Shown: in pieces, positions 43,241 to 53,347 of the stretch | Layout of the letters: every line of letters begins with the position of its first letter | Position numbering within the stretch: the stretch's first letter is position 1 | Source: Bacteroidales bacterium | GTDB lineage: Bacteria > Bacteroidota > Bacteroidia > Bacteroidales > UBA932 | DNA length: 64,000 bases | Assembly (NCBI GenBank): GCA_017630215.1 | Contig: JAGBVR010000010.1 | Span: 1 to 64,000 of the forward strand | Reading direction: 5' to 3' | Position numbers and translations under genes: made by a program | The notes under the pieces: model-generated | What the model saw: only the letters and a program-made list of their open reading frames with translations | Databases searched by the model: none | What the model was told of the DNA's origin: nothing

Positions 43241-46222
43241 CTAATAACCTACAATCGCCTTGTTAGAAGAACGGTCAATATAGCCCTCAAGTCCTTCCGG
43301 TGCTTTGTAAAGGCGGGTATATTCTCCCTTCTGCACGCATTCAAGCGATGAAATAGCCTCTTCATTTACAATTCCGTCGCCTCTGACCGTATCTATAGTC
43401 AGATAACCGACACCAAGCGAAGTGATATTCTGGAAGAAGTGAGTACCCTGGCTAGGCTCTATCTGGTATCCCGGAATTGCTGTTTCTACTATCATTCTTG
43501 CCTCGGAGATATCACTCCACAAAACCGGAATACCGAGCCAAGGATCCGAGGATCCCCAGCGGCCCGGACCGATAAGAAGATATGATGCCCCCTCCTTCTT
43601 TACTATTTCATTCATGCGTGCTATTTCCTGAGCCATATCCTTAGTCCTGGCACTGTCAAAGGTTTCTGAAGGCACCTGAAGAATATATCCGATATTGTCT
43701 ACTCTGCCTGAACCAAGGGCTTTGGATGACTTTACAAGTGTACAACACAGTGTTTCGCTTACCTTCTCTATAGATATGGAATTGTCGGTGCTGTATTCAC
43801 CTACCGGACGTACCTGGAGAAGCTTGAGATTAAACCTTGTTGCGCTGTCACGATGCTGGATATCTGCGGCAAACTCCATCTCGATATCGCACATCAGCTC
43901 TTTCTTGCATATATCCAGTATGTCCCTAATAATCTGAGCAAGGGGATATCTGCTGTATTTTAGAATCGCATCGAATGAAATCACTCGTGGCCCCTTCGTT
44001 GTAATTCCCGGCAGCATCCTGTTATTTTCAATACTGAACGTTGATGCCACCAACTCAGGATGCGAAAAGTCTGCAAGAGCCTCTGCTACAGGAAGATGAG
44101 AAAGATTCACGCCTTCATCTCGAGAGATTTTGAATGCTCCGGGGCGAAGATCAAGTGCATACATCATCTTCTGAGTATCACGCAGTGCAAGTTTCGTCTC
44201 AGAGAGCTGAAGTATTTTCTTAGGATATTTAGGACTGAATCTCAAAGAATTGCCCCCCTCTACCACTGTCTTTCCCAAACCATATGCAAGATCGACGATT
44301 CCATCCTCAGCCTTTTCGTTACCGATAGGATAAAAATTCACCGAACGCGCCACTCCGGAAAGCATCGGATAATAAAGAGCCTTATGCTCCGAACCACATA
44401 TACTCTGCACAACAACAGCCATCTTTTCTTCACTCAAAAGATTTCCAGTTGTCTGGATATAAGTCCTGCTGCCATTGTAAAAAACTGAGGCATAGACACT
44501 TTTTATGGCCTTACCAAGCATTCGGAGCATCTGGTCACGGTTTTCCACAAGAGGTATCATATATGTAGCGTATACTCCCGCAAACGGCTGGTAGCTGCTA
44601 TCCTCGAGTTTGGAGCTGGAGCGTACTGCAAGAGGGGACCGTGTAGTTTCCACAAAAGCCCTCAATTCTTCCACCAGTCTTTCCGGAAGTCTGGAAGAAA
44701 CAAACTCAGAAAGGATTTCTTCATCAGAAATATCAGAATCAATCACATACTGCAGGTCATTCTCGATGATGAACTGATCGAAATAATCCGTAGCGATGAC
44801 CACAGTTCGAGGAATGGAGATTTTGACATTCTCGTATTTATCTGCAAGATGGTGCTTATATACGAGATTGTTCAGGAAAGCAAGTCCACGTGCCTTTCCG
44901 CCGAGCGATCCCTCTCCCATACGGGAAAACCAGATATGTCTGCCATAAGTGTCAGCATCAAAATGGGCTATCACTCCACGGCCCGTCAAGGCATGATAGT
45001 CATGAATCTGCTGTGAAACATAAGCTCTAAGTTCGGACACATTGGCAAACTGACTTTCAAGTACTTTCTTGAACTTCGCTCCTAAAGTGAACAATCCTCT
45101 GGCCATGAACCATTTGGAAAGCATATTCTTGGAAGTGTTGGCAAGCAGGATATCTTCCGGCACTTCGCGCATCAGAAACTCCAGCTCCTTCAGATTTGCA
45201 GCCCTGCCATATTCCACACGGTCAGCATCCCTGAAGATGAAATCTCCAAACGCAAATTCCTCTTTTATGTATTCATAAAGCTGAATCATCAATGTCTTAG
45301 AGTATTTCCTTAAGAAACCGACTCCAAGTTCCTCAGCTACAGCGCATATGCTATCCTGGGATGACTGAAGTAGGATAGGCATTTTTGGATCATCGGCCTT
45401 GATATGTCTGACAAGCTCAAGACCAGCATCCAGCTTTTCTTCCTCCGGTTTTCCGCCCCTATGTTCACAGAACCCGACATCGGAGATCACTCCAAGAAGA
45501 TTAGTCTTGTATTTTTCATACATAGTCATCGCATCGTCAAGATTCGTCGCAAGAAGAATCTTGGGACGGGAGCGCTTCATATATTTTCTCTGCTGCTCGT
45601 TAAGCGTTTCCTTTAGGAATTCTGCACTCTGCCTAAGCACCATACGGTACAGTTCCGGCAGATAAGTAGAATAATAACGAACGGAATCTTCGACCAGAAG
45701 AATGCTTTGAACGCCTACTCTAAGTATGTCATTGTCTGCATTTTTCAAATCTTCAAAGAGCTTGATTATAGCTACGATCAGATCAGCATTTCCGTGCCAG
45801 CTGAACATGTAGTCTATTGCAGAAGTGTCCATATATGACAATCTTCTGTATACTTCCTTAGAGAAATGAGTCAACAATACAAATGGGAGATTCTTTCTTT
45901 CTTTTTTGATCTCTGACGCCAAGGAGAAGACATCATTGTCACCGGCATTGTACATACATATCACCATATCAATGCCAACGGTGGTATGAAGCACCTGACG
46001 TGCCTGGGCTGAGGTCTGAACCCACACAAAGGTAGGCGGGGTACTTAGGTTTAGGTCAATATATTCCTTATAAATCTGCGTTTCTATCTGTCCGTCTTCC
46101 TCCAGAATAAAGGCGTCATAATTGCTGCAGATCATAAGGATACGCCTTACCCTGAATCCCATGAGAGAATCATAATCCGCATTAATGAGTTCCTTCAGAA
46201 GTTTTGGTTCTACAGTATTCAT
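43241..46222 (-). CDS. Receiver-fused PEP/pyruvate-binding (PEP-synthase-like) protein
   Basis: 993 residues. Two response-regulator-like domains come first. The one at about 25-165 is degenerate (no clear phosphoacceptor); the one at about 185-345 keeps LLVEDSVR, a strand ending ISDVGF, ILLQSSQ and FLRKYSK, so it could be phosphorylated. A PPDK/PEP-synthase N-terminal nucleotide-binding domain follows (about 430-800: SLGGKARGLAFLN, RTVVIATDYF, PLAVRSSSKLEDSS, FAGVYATYM). The central phosphohistidine domain and the C-terminal PEP barrel of real PEP synthase are absent. It may be a signalling or regulatory relative. Co-transcribed with the upstream rRNA/tRNA methyltransferase (15-bp gap). Confidence 0.85.
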   Translation of the reverse strand: MNTVEPKLLKELINADYDSLMGFRVRRILMICSNYDAFILEEDGQIETQIYKEYIDLNLSTPPTFVWVQTSAQARQVLHTTVGIDMVICMYNAGDNDVFSLASEIKKERKNLPFVLLTHFSKEVYRRLSYMDTSAIDYMFSWHGNADLIVAIIKLFEDLKNADNDILRVGVQSILLVEDSVRYYSTYLPELYRMVLRQSAEFLKETLNEQQRKYMKRSRPKILLATNLDDAMTMYEKYKTNLLGVISDVGFCEHRGGKPEEEKLDAGLELVRHIKADDPKMPILLQSSQDSICAVAEELGVGFLRKYSKTLMIQLYEYIKEEFAFGDFIFRDADRVEYGRAANLKELEFLMREVPEDILLANTSKNMLSKWFMARGLFTLGAKFKKVLESQFANVSELRAYVSQQIHDYHALTGRGVIAHFDADTYGRHIWFSRMGEGSLGGKARGLAFLNNLVYKHHLADKYENVKISIPRTVVIATDYFDQFIIENDLQYVIDSDISDEEILSEFVSSRLPERLVEELRAFVETTRSPLAVRSSSKLEDSSYQPFAGVYATYMIPLVENRDQMLRMLGKAIKSVYASVFYNGSRTYIQTTGNLLSEEKMAVVVQSICGSEHKALYYPMLSGVARSVNFYPIGNEKAEDGIVDLAYGLGKTVVEGGNSLRFSPKYPKKILQLSETKLALRDTQKMMYALDLRPGAFKISRDEGVNLSHLPVAEALADFSHPELVASTFSIENNRMLPGITTKGPRVISFDAILKYSRYPLAQIIRDILDICKKELMCDIEMEFAADIQHRDSATRFNLKLLQVRPVGEYSTDNSISIEKVSETLCCTLVKSSKALGSGRVDNIGYILQVPSETFDSARTKDMAQEIARMNEIVKKEGASYLLIGPGRWGSSDPWLGIPVLWSDISEARMIVETAIPGYQIEPSQGTHFFQNITSLGVGYLTIDTVRGDGIVNEEAISSLECVQKGEYTRLYKAPEGLEGYIDRSSNKAIVGY

Positions 46223-46237
46223 TTATATAGAGCGTCT

Positions 46238-47014
46238 TTATAAATTAATATTCAATTTATTATGAATTCTTCTACGAAATTCAGCAACAGTTACTGCGGT
46301 AGCAACAGCTGCATTCAGCGACTCCGACCCTGTCTCTCCGGCAGGATAAGGTGGGATGTATAACCTATCCGATACCAGCCCCTGCATTGCTTCAGAAATA
46401 CCCTCGGATTCATTACCGATAACTATTACCACCGGGCAATCTTCACCCGTATCAAGGGGCCTCGCATAGATGTTCCGCCCGTCCAGAAAAGTACCATAAA
46501 CTTTCCCTCCCATCGAAAGCAGAGATTGCGAAAGCGCCGGAAGATTGACATAATGCATTTTCACACGGAATATAGCCCCCATTGTGGACTGCACTACCTT
46601 AGGGTTGAACACATCCACCGTGTCAGGAGTGGCAAATACTCCATCCACTCCAAACCAGTCGGCAATACGGAGAATCGTACCAAGATTGCCCGGATCACGT
46701 ATAGAATCCAATGCCAGATAAAGACCTCCCTCAGCCATCGATTCAAGTACAGCAGATAGATCACTGACATGAATGTCAGCTGGCTTACGTATTACCGCCA
46801 GAACGGGAGAAGGGGTGGATAAAGCTGAAATTCTTTTCATTGATTCCTCTCCGATTTCCTCCTTCCTATAGACACATTCCACCTTATACCCAGACTTCAA
46901 AGCCTCTTCCACCATCTTTTCACCCTCAGCTATAAAGAGCCCCTCTTCATCTCTGAACTTCTTCTGCTGCAAGGACTTGATCCTTTTTATCTCATTATTT
47001 GATATAAATGCCAT
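46238..47014 (-). CDS. TrmH family (SpoU) RNA 2'-O-methyltransferase
   Basis: 258 residues. An N-terminal substrate-binding domain (about 1-95) precedes the SPOUT knot with LDSIRDPGNLGTILRIADWF, VIVIGNESEGIS and IPPYPAGETGSESLNAAVA, the three TrmH motifs. It methylates a ribose in rRNA or tRNA; the exact site is unknown. Divergent from tamL, an arrangement seen in other Bacteroidota. Confidence 0.92.
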   Translation of the reverse strand: MAFISNNEIKRIKSLQQKKFRDEEGLFIAEGEKMVEEALKSGYKVECVYRKEEIGEESMKRISALSTPSPVLAVIRKPADIHVSDLSAVLESMAEGGLYLALDSIRDPGNLGTILRIADWFGVDGVFATPDTVDVFNPKVVQSTMGAIFRVKMHYVNLPALSQSLLSMGGKVYGTFLDGRNIYARPLDTGEDCPVVIVIGNESEGISEAMQGLVSDRLYIPPYPAGETGSESLNAAVATAVTVAEFRRRIHNKLNINL

Positions 47015-47081
47015 ATTATCTTGAATTCTGCTTGATTACAAATATGCAGGGCCTATGAAAAAGGGCTCGCATAATAGAGAG

Positions 47082-47089
47082 CAAATATA
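47082..47089 (-). promoter_or_regulatory. -7 box of the methyltransferase/PEP-like operon
   Basis: TATATTTG on the minus strand, 68 nt before the methyltransferase ATG. Confidence 0.5.
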
Positions 47090-47106
47090 GCTTTTTTTGG
47101 TCAAAA

Positions 47107-47138
47107 TTTTGTGAAATGCAGATATTAAGATAAATTTG
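47107..47138 (+). promoter_or_regulatory. Promoter of tamL
   Basis: TTTTG at 47107-47111 and TAAATTTG at 47131-47138 are 19 bp apart; the ATG follows 13 nt later. Confidence 0.65.
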
Positions 47139-47151
47139 CATAATATAAGGT

Positions 47152-49329
47152 ATGAAAAAAGAATTCCGGCTAATATCGCTTCTGACGATTTTTCTTCTGT
47201 TCATATCCTGCAGCACAACACGTGTCCTGCAGGATGACCAGTATCGTCTGGCCAGAAATAAAATCAAGGTGGAGAATGACAAAGAATTCAATTCCAGCCA
47301 GCTAAACAAATATCTCAAACAGAACAAAGGCCTCGGATGGTCACCATTTCTTTATGTATACAACTGGACAAACGGAAACGGGGGACCCTGGGATAAATTC
47401 GTTCAGAAAATCGGAAAAGAGCCTGTTGTATACAGTCCTGAACAAGTGGATAATTCAATCTCCAATATAGAAGATCACCTGGAATATATCGGATATTACG
47501 GTTCAAAAGTCCACTCTGAAATCAAGGTGAACAAAAGAAAGGTTACTGTCATATATAACGTATCTCTGGGACAAAGGTATTCCATAAAGGAAATTACCTT
47601 GAAATTGCCACATAAGGGAGAATTCACCACCGCTTTTCTCGAAGACACGACCGCTATCAGCATAAAACCAGGCGACTATCTTTCAGAACAATCACTCGAA
47701 GCTGAGACACAATCACTTGCTGCAATAATGCGCAACAAAGGTTTTTACGAATTCAGCAAGAATAATTTCTTCTTCGAAGCTGACACAGTCAGCATTGCCG
47801 GTGCTGCATTACTCTCAATGCAGGTTAACGAATATACCAGAAACGAATCGCCGAAAGACGCCAGCCCTATAAGGAAATTCTATATTGACGAAGTTACGTT
47901 CTCTTATCCCAAAACATTGAAAATCAACAAGAATGTCCTTAAGAACCTAAACACAATCACTCCGGGAAAGGTATATAGCGATGATATGATCAACCAGACA
48001 TATACCCGTCTCTCTGCTCTTCGTGTTTTCAGCAGTGTCAATATAGGTATGACCCCGAAGGATACAAACCTGATAGACTGTTCGATATCATTAGCTCAGT
48101 CTAAGCTTCAGGGTATCAAGCTGAATCTGGAAGCTTCGACAAATTCTTCGGGACTTTTCGGCATATCGCCTCAGCTGTCATATTACCACAAAAACATATT
48201 CAAAGGAGGGGAATGGCTGAACCTGAGCCTATTGGGTAATTTTCAGTTTAAGTTCAAGGATAACGTCAGGTCCAATGAATTCGGAGCATCTGCAAGTCTG
48301 AGCCTTCCCAGATTCTTCCCTCTGCCGTACAGGTATTTCACAGGAGATATCCCACGAACAGACATCAGCTTTTCATACAATTATCAGAACAGGCCTGAAT
48401 ATACCAGGAATATAATATCCACTTCCTATGGATATACGGGAGATATCGATAACAGATTCTTCTATCAGGCATATCCTCTGCAGCTTAATATTGTCAGGCT
48501 TACGGATCTGGATAAGGATTTCTATGAAAATCTTGCAGCCGACCCTTTCCTGCGCAATGCTTACCAGAATCACTTTGACCTTGGCTCCGGAGGTACGTTC
48601 TATTACACTACAAATACAGCTACAGTTCCGACAGATACATATTTCTATTCAAGACTTCAAGTGGATGTAGCCGGAAATCTTCTCCGAGCATTCAACTCCC
48701 TGATGACAAAGGATGCTAACGGGTCGGGAATGATATGGAACACACCTTATTCTCAGTTCGTCAGAGCCGAACTAACTTTAGGCAGAACATGGGTATGGGG
48801 CAAGAATAACGGTCAGTCTGTCGCCACAAGGCTTATGGCAGGGGCCGGATATGCGTATGGCAACTCATCCGCACTTCCTTTCGAGAAACATTTCTACGGA
48901 GGAGGAGCAAACAGCCTAAGAGGTTGGCAGGCCAGAACAGTAGGTCCCGGCACATCTCAAATGGACAAATCCTTCATTATCCCCAACCAGACTGGAGACA
49001 TGAAAATGGAGGCCAATATAGAATACCGCTTCAATATCTTCTGGAAGGTGGCTGGAGCCGTTTTTTTGGATGCTGGAAACGTATGGACATTGAAACATAA
49101 GGATACGCCTGCAAATGACCCGGCCGTGTTCAGATGGAACACATTAGGACAATGCCTTGCCGCAGACTGGGGCGCAGGAATACGCCTGAATTTCGACTTC
49201 CTGCTTCTCCGTTTTGATCTCGGCATGAAAATTCACGATCCAGCCCGTGAGCAGAAATGGGTAAATCCAGGTACATGGCTCCAAAGAGACAATTATGCCT
49301 TGCATTTCGGAGTGGGATATCCATTCTGA
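47152..49329 (+). CDS. tamL: TamL-type BamA/TamA-family outer-membrane lipoprotein
   Basis: 725 residues. The N-terminus has a lipobox (LLFISCSTTRVL, cysteine 20), the feature that separates TamL from BamA and TamA. POTRA-like repeats fill about 30-330 (for example GYYGSKVHSEIKVNKRKVTV and IDEVTFSYPKTL), then a 16-strand Omp85 barrel ends in LHFGVGYPF with a terminal aromatic. The barrel motif FYGGGANSLRGW(Q)ARTVGPG is the conserved inward loop (RGW/R motif). It probably helps insert or assemble outer-membrane proteins with a TamB partner not seen in this window. Confidence 0.9.
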   Translation: MKKEFRLISLLTIFLLFISCSTTRVLQDDQYRLARNKIKVENDKEFNSSQLNKYLKQNKGLGWSPFLYVYNWTNGNGGPWDKFVQKIGKEPVVYSPEQVDNSISNIEDHLEYIGYYGSKVHSEIKVNKRKVTVIYNVSLGQRYSIKEITLKLPHKGEFTTAFLEDTTAISIKPGDYLSEQSLEAETQSLAAIMRNKGFYEFSKNNFFFEADTVSIAGAALLSMQVNEYTRNESPKDASPIRKFYIDEVTFSYPKTLKINKNVLKNLNTITPGKVYSDDMINQTYTRLSALRVFSSVNIGMTPKDTNLIDCSISLAQSKLQGIKLNLEASTNSSGLFGISPQLSYYHKNIFKGGEWLNLSLLGNFQFKFKDNVRSNEFGASASLSLPRFFPLPYRYFTGDIPRTDISFSYNYQNRPEYTRNIISTSYGYTGDIDNRFFYQAYPLQLNIVRLTDLDKDFYENLAADPFLRNAYQNHFDLGSGGTFYYTTNTATVPTDTYFYSRLQVDVAGNLLRAFNSLMTKDANGSGMIWNTPYSQFVRAELTLGRTWVWGKNNGQSVATRLMAGAGYAYGNSSALPFEKHFYGGGANSLRGWQARTVGPGTSQMDKSFIIPNQTGDMKMEANIEYRFNIFWKVAGAVFLDAGNVWTLKHKDTPANDPAVFRWNTLGQCLAADWGAGIRLNFDFLLLRFDLGMKIHDPAREQKWVNPGTWLQRDNYALHFGVGYPF

Positions 49330-49381
49330 CGCAGCATCATAAAGAGCAATCATCACTATTATCCCGATCTCCTGCGCTTAT

Positions 49382-50695
49382 CTATTTTTTCGGATAATAT
49401 TTCGGCCAGATGCTTTCGAGGCGGGCCCTTAATCCATCCTCCTGCTTATTCTGTGCAGGTTCATAAAACTTGCGTCCGATAAGTTCGGAGGGCATGAACT
49501 CCAGATCAGCAAAATGCCCTGGGTAGTCGTGGGCATATTTATAACCGTCCGAATAGCCGAGATCGGCCATAAGCTGGGTCGGCGCGTTCCTAAGATACAA
49601 TGGGACAGACGCCATCTGCGTATCTTTTGCTACAGCAAGAGCTTCATTTATAGCCATATACGCAGAGTTACTCTTCGGAGAAGATGCCAGATAGATCGTA
49701 CACTCAGAAAGCGGTATTCTGGCCTCTGGCATTCCTATCGTATGAACGATCTGGAATGTAGCATTAGCCAACAAGAGAGCATTAGGGTTTGCCAGACCGA
49801 CATCTTCCGCAGCCAGTATGCAAAGTCTTCTGGCAATGAAAAGAGGATCCTCACCACCATCCAGCATACGTGCAAGATAATATACAGCAGCATTTGGATC
49901 AGAGCCTCTGACGCTTTTTATGAAGGCTGAAATCACATCATAGTGCATCTCGCCACCTTTATCATATATTGCTATATTCTCTTGGAGGCATGATGTAACG
50001 GCCTTATTATCAATCACCAAAGGGGCATCGGCCGGAAATGCGCCTGTCACAATCTCCAGAATATTCAGAAGTTTCCTCGCATCACCTGCCGAATGACGGA
50101 ACAGTGCATCTGTTTCTTTCACTGAGATTTCACGATGCTTCAGGATTTCATCTGTCTTAAGCGCCCGCTCAAGCAGAGTCTGCAGGTCGTCTTTCTGAAG
50201 AGACTTAAGCACAAATACCTGACAACGCGACAAAAGGGGAGTGATGACTTCGAATGAAGGATTCTCCGTTGTGGCGCCTATGAGAACAATCGTACCATCT
50301 TCCACGGCACCTAGCAGAGCATCCTGTTGCGACTTATTGAAGCGATGGATTTCATCGATAAACAAAATAGGAGACAGCCCATTGGAAAACAACGAATTAG
50401 ACCGCGCCTTATCTATGACATCCCTTACATCCTTGACACCTGCACTGACTGCAGAAAGAGTAAAGAATTCTCTTCCAAGAGACTTTGCCACGATACGTGA
50501 AAGCGTAGTCTTGCCCACTCCTGGAGGCCCCCATAGGATAAACGAGGAAAGATTTCCGCTTTCTATCATATTCCTCAGGATGCACCCCTTTCCTATTAGA
50601 TGCCTCTGGCCTACATAACCTTCCAGATCATGTGGCCTCATTCTCTCCGGAAGCGGTGCCAGCATCCTGCCACGTATAGTATCACCAGTCATCAT
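49382..50695 (-). CDS. rarA: Replication-associated recombination protein A
   Basis: 437-residue clamp-loader-like AAA ATPase. Walker A GPPGVGKTT (about 57-65), Walker B LFIDEIHRFNKSQQD and sensor ATTENPSFE are intact, followed by the MgsA/WHIP C-terminal part (AAVYYLARMLDGGEDP, SDGYKYAHDYPGHF). It acts at stalled replication forks. Its ATG overlaps the preceding GNAT stop by 4 bp (ATGA). Confidence 0.95.
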   Translation of the reverse strand: MMTGDTIRGRMLAPLPERMRPHDLEGYVGQRHLIGKGCILRNMIESGNLSSFILWGPPGVGKTTLSRIVAKSLGREFFTLSAVSAGVKDVRDVIDKARSNSLFSNGLSPILFIDEIHRFNKSQQDALLGAVEDGTIVLIGATTENPSFEVITPLLSRCQVFVLKSLQKDDLQTLLERALKTDEILKHREISVKETDALFRHSAGDARKLLNILEIVTGAFPADAPLVIDNKAVTSCLQENIAIYDKGGEMHYDVISAFIKSVRGSDPNAAVYYLARMLDGGEDPLFIARRLCILAAEDVGLANPNALLLANATFQIVHTIGMPEARIPLSECTIYLASSPKSNSAYMAINEALAVAKDTQMASVPLYLRNAPTQLMADLGYSDGYKYAHDYPGHFADLEFMPSELIGRKFYEPAQNKQEDGLRARLESIWPKYYPKK

Positions 50696-51822
50696 ATCTC
50701 CTTACCAAATACCCATCTGCGCTTATGCAGTTCCTTTTCAAAAGGCACCCACATTGCCTGAACCTTGGTGTTGGTTTCAAGATTGGCATTGGTCTCGGCA
50801 TATTTGAAGCCAAGCTTACGGTAATTCTGGAAAAGGTCCACGAACAAAAGCGAATTGACTCCTCTGTTCTGATAGTCAGGTCTGACACCTATAAGCAGAA
50901 GATCCAATGTCTCCGGCTTTTTCCAGAACATAGCCTTAAGCAGATGCCACCATCCTAACGGGAATATTTCACCATTACATTTCTGAAGCGCCTCTGAAAG
51001 CGAAGGAATCGAAATACCTGCAGCTATGAGATTTCCTTCCTTATCTTCCACAAAAGTAAGCATCTTCATATCTACAAGAGAAAGATATACATCCACATAC
51101 TGATCTATCTGTTTCGGTGATAGAAGTGAGTAACCGTAAAGTACACAGTATGTTTCATTTATTAGTTGAAAAAGTTTCTGTCCGTAATTCTCCTTGCGGA
51201 TCTGGGACTTGGTCTTCTTTACAATCTTGAGCCCATACCTTTCCTTTACAAGCTCAGCAAGCTGGACATGACGCTCTGGAAGCTGGTCGGGAATCGTAAT
51301 CCTATATTCCACCCATCCGGTTTCCTTCACATATCCTAGCTTCTTCATATGCTCAGGATAATATGGGTGATTATAAATAAGAGCCATTGTACTAAGACGG
51401 TCGAATCCTTCTACAAGCATTCCCTCCGGATCGAAGTCAGTAAATCCGAGAGGACCGACAATCTGTTTCATTCCACGCGCCTTACCGAATGCAATGACTG
51501 CATCAAGAAGTGCGGCACTGACCTCGATGTCATCTATGAAATCAATCCATCCGAAACGTACCTGGTCGGCTTTCCAAGCTTCATTGGCCTTGTAATTGAT
51601 AATGGCAGCAACTCTACCAGCAACTTTTCCATCCTTATATGCAAGATAGAACTCGGCTTCACTGAATTCATAAGCTCCATTCCTTTCTTTATCGAATGTA
51701 TTCAGATCATCGAAGGGCATCGAAGGTACATAATATTTGTTTCCCTTATATAGATTATTGGCAAATCGGGCGAATATCCTAAAGTCTTTTTTACTGGTTA
51801 CTGTCTTGATTATTACTGACAT
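50692..51822 (-). CDS. GNAT-fold N-acetyltransferase-like protein
   Basis: 376 residues with an acetyl-CoA-binding pattern near the C-terminus (LLIGVRPDYQNRGVNSLLF, about 310-330) and a preceding N-terminal GNAT-like half (FYLAYKDGKVAGRVAAII). Two GNAT-like halves are typical of this Bacteroidota family, whose substrate is unknown. Overlaps rarA by 4 bp. Confidence 0.82.
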   Translation of the reverse strand: MSVIIKTVTSKKDFRIFARFANNLYKGNKYYVPSMPFDDLNTFDKERNGAYEFSEAEFYLAYKDGKVAGRVAAIINYKANEAWKADQVRFGWIDFIDDIEVSAALLDAVIAFGKARGMKQIVGPLGFTDFDPEGMLVEGFDRLSTMALIYNHPYYPEHMKKLGYVKETGWVEYRITIPDQLPERHVQLAELVKERYGLKIVKKTKSQIRKENYGQKLFQLINETYCVLYGYSLLSPKQIDQYVDVYLSLVDMKMLTFVEDKEGNLIAAGISIPSLSEALQKCNGEIFPLGWWHLLKAMFWKKPETLDLLLIGVRPDYQNRGVNSLLFVDLFQNYRKLGFKYAETNANLETNTKVQAMWVPFEKELHKRRWVFGKEI

Positions 51823-51851
51823 AAGTTAGAGGTTTTAGTTACTATATTTTA

Positions 51852-51859
51852 CAAAGTTA
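51852..51859 (-). promoter_or_regulatory. -7 box of the GNAT-rarA operon
   Basis: TAACTTTG on the minus strand, 30 nt before the ATG at 51822. Confidence 0.5.
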
Positions 51860-51891
51860 TTAAATTTACTGAGAAAATCACTGATTTTTGC

Positions 51892-51899
51892 TATTTTTG
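51892..51899 (+). promoter_or_regulatory. -7 box of pyk
   Basis: TATTTTTG, 24 nt before the pyk ATG. Confidence 0.5.
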
Positions 51900-51923
51900 C
51901 GATAGCAGCATAGTAGTGTAGTT

Positions 51924-53327
51924 ATGATAGAAAAAAAGACAAAGATAATCTGTACGATTTCAGACCTCCGCTGTGATGTGGAGTTCCTCAGAGAGCTGTA
52001 TCGAAAAGGAATGAATGTGGTCAGGATAAATTCAGCCCATGCCACCATAGAAGGAGCTCAGAAGATTGTGGACAATGTCAGAGCAGTATCAGACAAGATA
52101 GCGATTCTCGTGGACACAAAGGGTCCGGAAGTCAGGCTTACAGCCATGGAAAACACTGTGGGTTTTATCGCTAAAGCAGGCGATACACTGCAGATCAGAA
52201 ACGGAGAGGAGCATTTCTCAGACTCCAATACATTATATACCAATTGCTCTACCTTCGTCCGGGATGTACCCGTCGGAGCCGATATACTGATCGATGACGG
52301 AAGTGTAGAGCTTAAGGTTATAGAAAAAGACGAAGACTGCCTTACATGCCGGATCATGAACAGCGGAGTAATCAAGGGCAGAAAAAGTGTCAATGTTCCC
52401 AACGTACATATATCACTACCGGCATTGACTGATAAAGACAGGATGTTTGTGCAGTGGGCAATTGACGCCGACCTGGATTTCATCGCGCATTCATTTGTGA
52501 GAACCAAGAAGGATCTCATTGATCTGCAAATGATTCTGGATGAGCGGCAAAGTCATTTGAAGATAATTTCGAAGATTGAAAACCAGCAAGGCATTGACAA
52601 TCTGGATGAAATTCTGGCACATTGTTACGGAGTAATGATCGCAAGGGGAGACCTAGGAGTGGAAATCCCGGCAGAAAAGATTCCAATGATCCAGAAGAAG
52701 ATTGTCCAGAAATGCAGGGCAAGGAAGAAGCCGGTAATAGTGGCCACTCAGATGCTCCACAGCATGATAGAGAACCCTCGTCCGACCAGAGCGGAAGTGA
52801 CCGATGTATCAAATGCAATCTTTCAGAGCACTGATGCCATAATGCTGAGTGGAGAGACTGCTTCAGGAAAATATCCTGTAGAAGCCGTGGAGATTATGAG
52901 CGCAATAGCTGTCGAAGCCGAAGAAAGTATCGACACAAAACTGGAAGTGAATCTTGAACAGGTAACCAAGCCGATTGCCGCAGTATTAGCCAGATCGCTT
53001 GTAGCAGCCACACAGGAGATACCCGTAAAGGCGATCATTTTTGATACCTGGACTGGTCGTACAGGAAGGTATCTGGCTGAGTTCAGACCTAAAGTGCCGA
53101 TTTACGCCATGTGCTATAATTCATTTACTATGAGGGAACTGGCGCTGACATATGATATATATGGCTACAAGTTTGACATAACTGGTACAAAAGAAGGATT
53201 CGTTCAGAATTCACTTAAGATCCTTCTGGAGGACGGCAAGATTTCCAAAGGCGATCTTGTAGGATTCATCGGCGGCAGTTTCAATGATGAACTTGGTGCC
53301 ACATATATGGAATTTAAATACGTATAG
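51924..53327 (+). CDS. pyk: Pyruvate kinase
   Basis: 467 residues. Converts PEP and ADP to pyruvate and ATP. The catalytic lysine is in KIISKIENQQGIDNL (about 210-225), metal ligands in VMIARGDLGVEIP, and RPTRAEVTDVSNAI and MLSGETASGKYP are the family signatures. The N-terminus begins directly with TKIICTISD, a few residues shorter than in most family members. Followed after 20 bp by two small outer-membrane proteins in the same direction. Confidence 0.96.
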   Translation: MIEKKTKIICTISDLRCDVEFLRELYRKGMNVVRINSAHATIEGAQKIVDNVRAVSDKIAILVDTKGPEVRLTAMENTVGFIAKAGDTLQIRNGEEHFSDSNTLYTNCSTFVRDVPVGADILIDDGSVELKVIEKDEDCLTCRIMNSGVIKGRKSVNVPNVHISLPALTDKDRMFVQWAIDADLDFIAHSFVRTKKDLIDLQMILDERQSHLKIISKIENQQGIDNLDEILAHCYGVMIARGDLGVEIPAEKIPMIQKKIVQKCRARKKPVIVATQMLHSMIENPRPTRAEVTDVSNAIFQSTDAIMLSGETASGKYPVEAVEIMSAIAVEAEESIDTKLEVNLEQVTKPIAAVLARSLVAATQEIPVKAIIFDTWTGRTGRYLAEFRPKVPIYAMCYNSFTMRELALTYDIYGYKFDITGTKEGFVQNSLKILLEDGKISKGDLVGFIGGSFNDELGATYMEFKYV

Positions 53328-53347
53328 GCCGGCAGTACTGTGATTTC

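Noticed and set aside
43241..46222. Annotating the large protein as phosphoenolpyruvate synthase (ppsA)
   Set aside because: It lacks the phosphohistidine and PEP-binding domains and has receiver-like domains instead.
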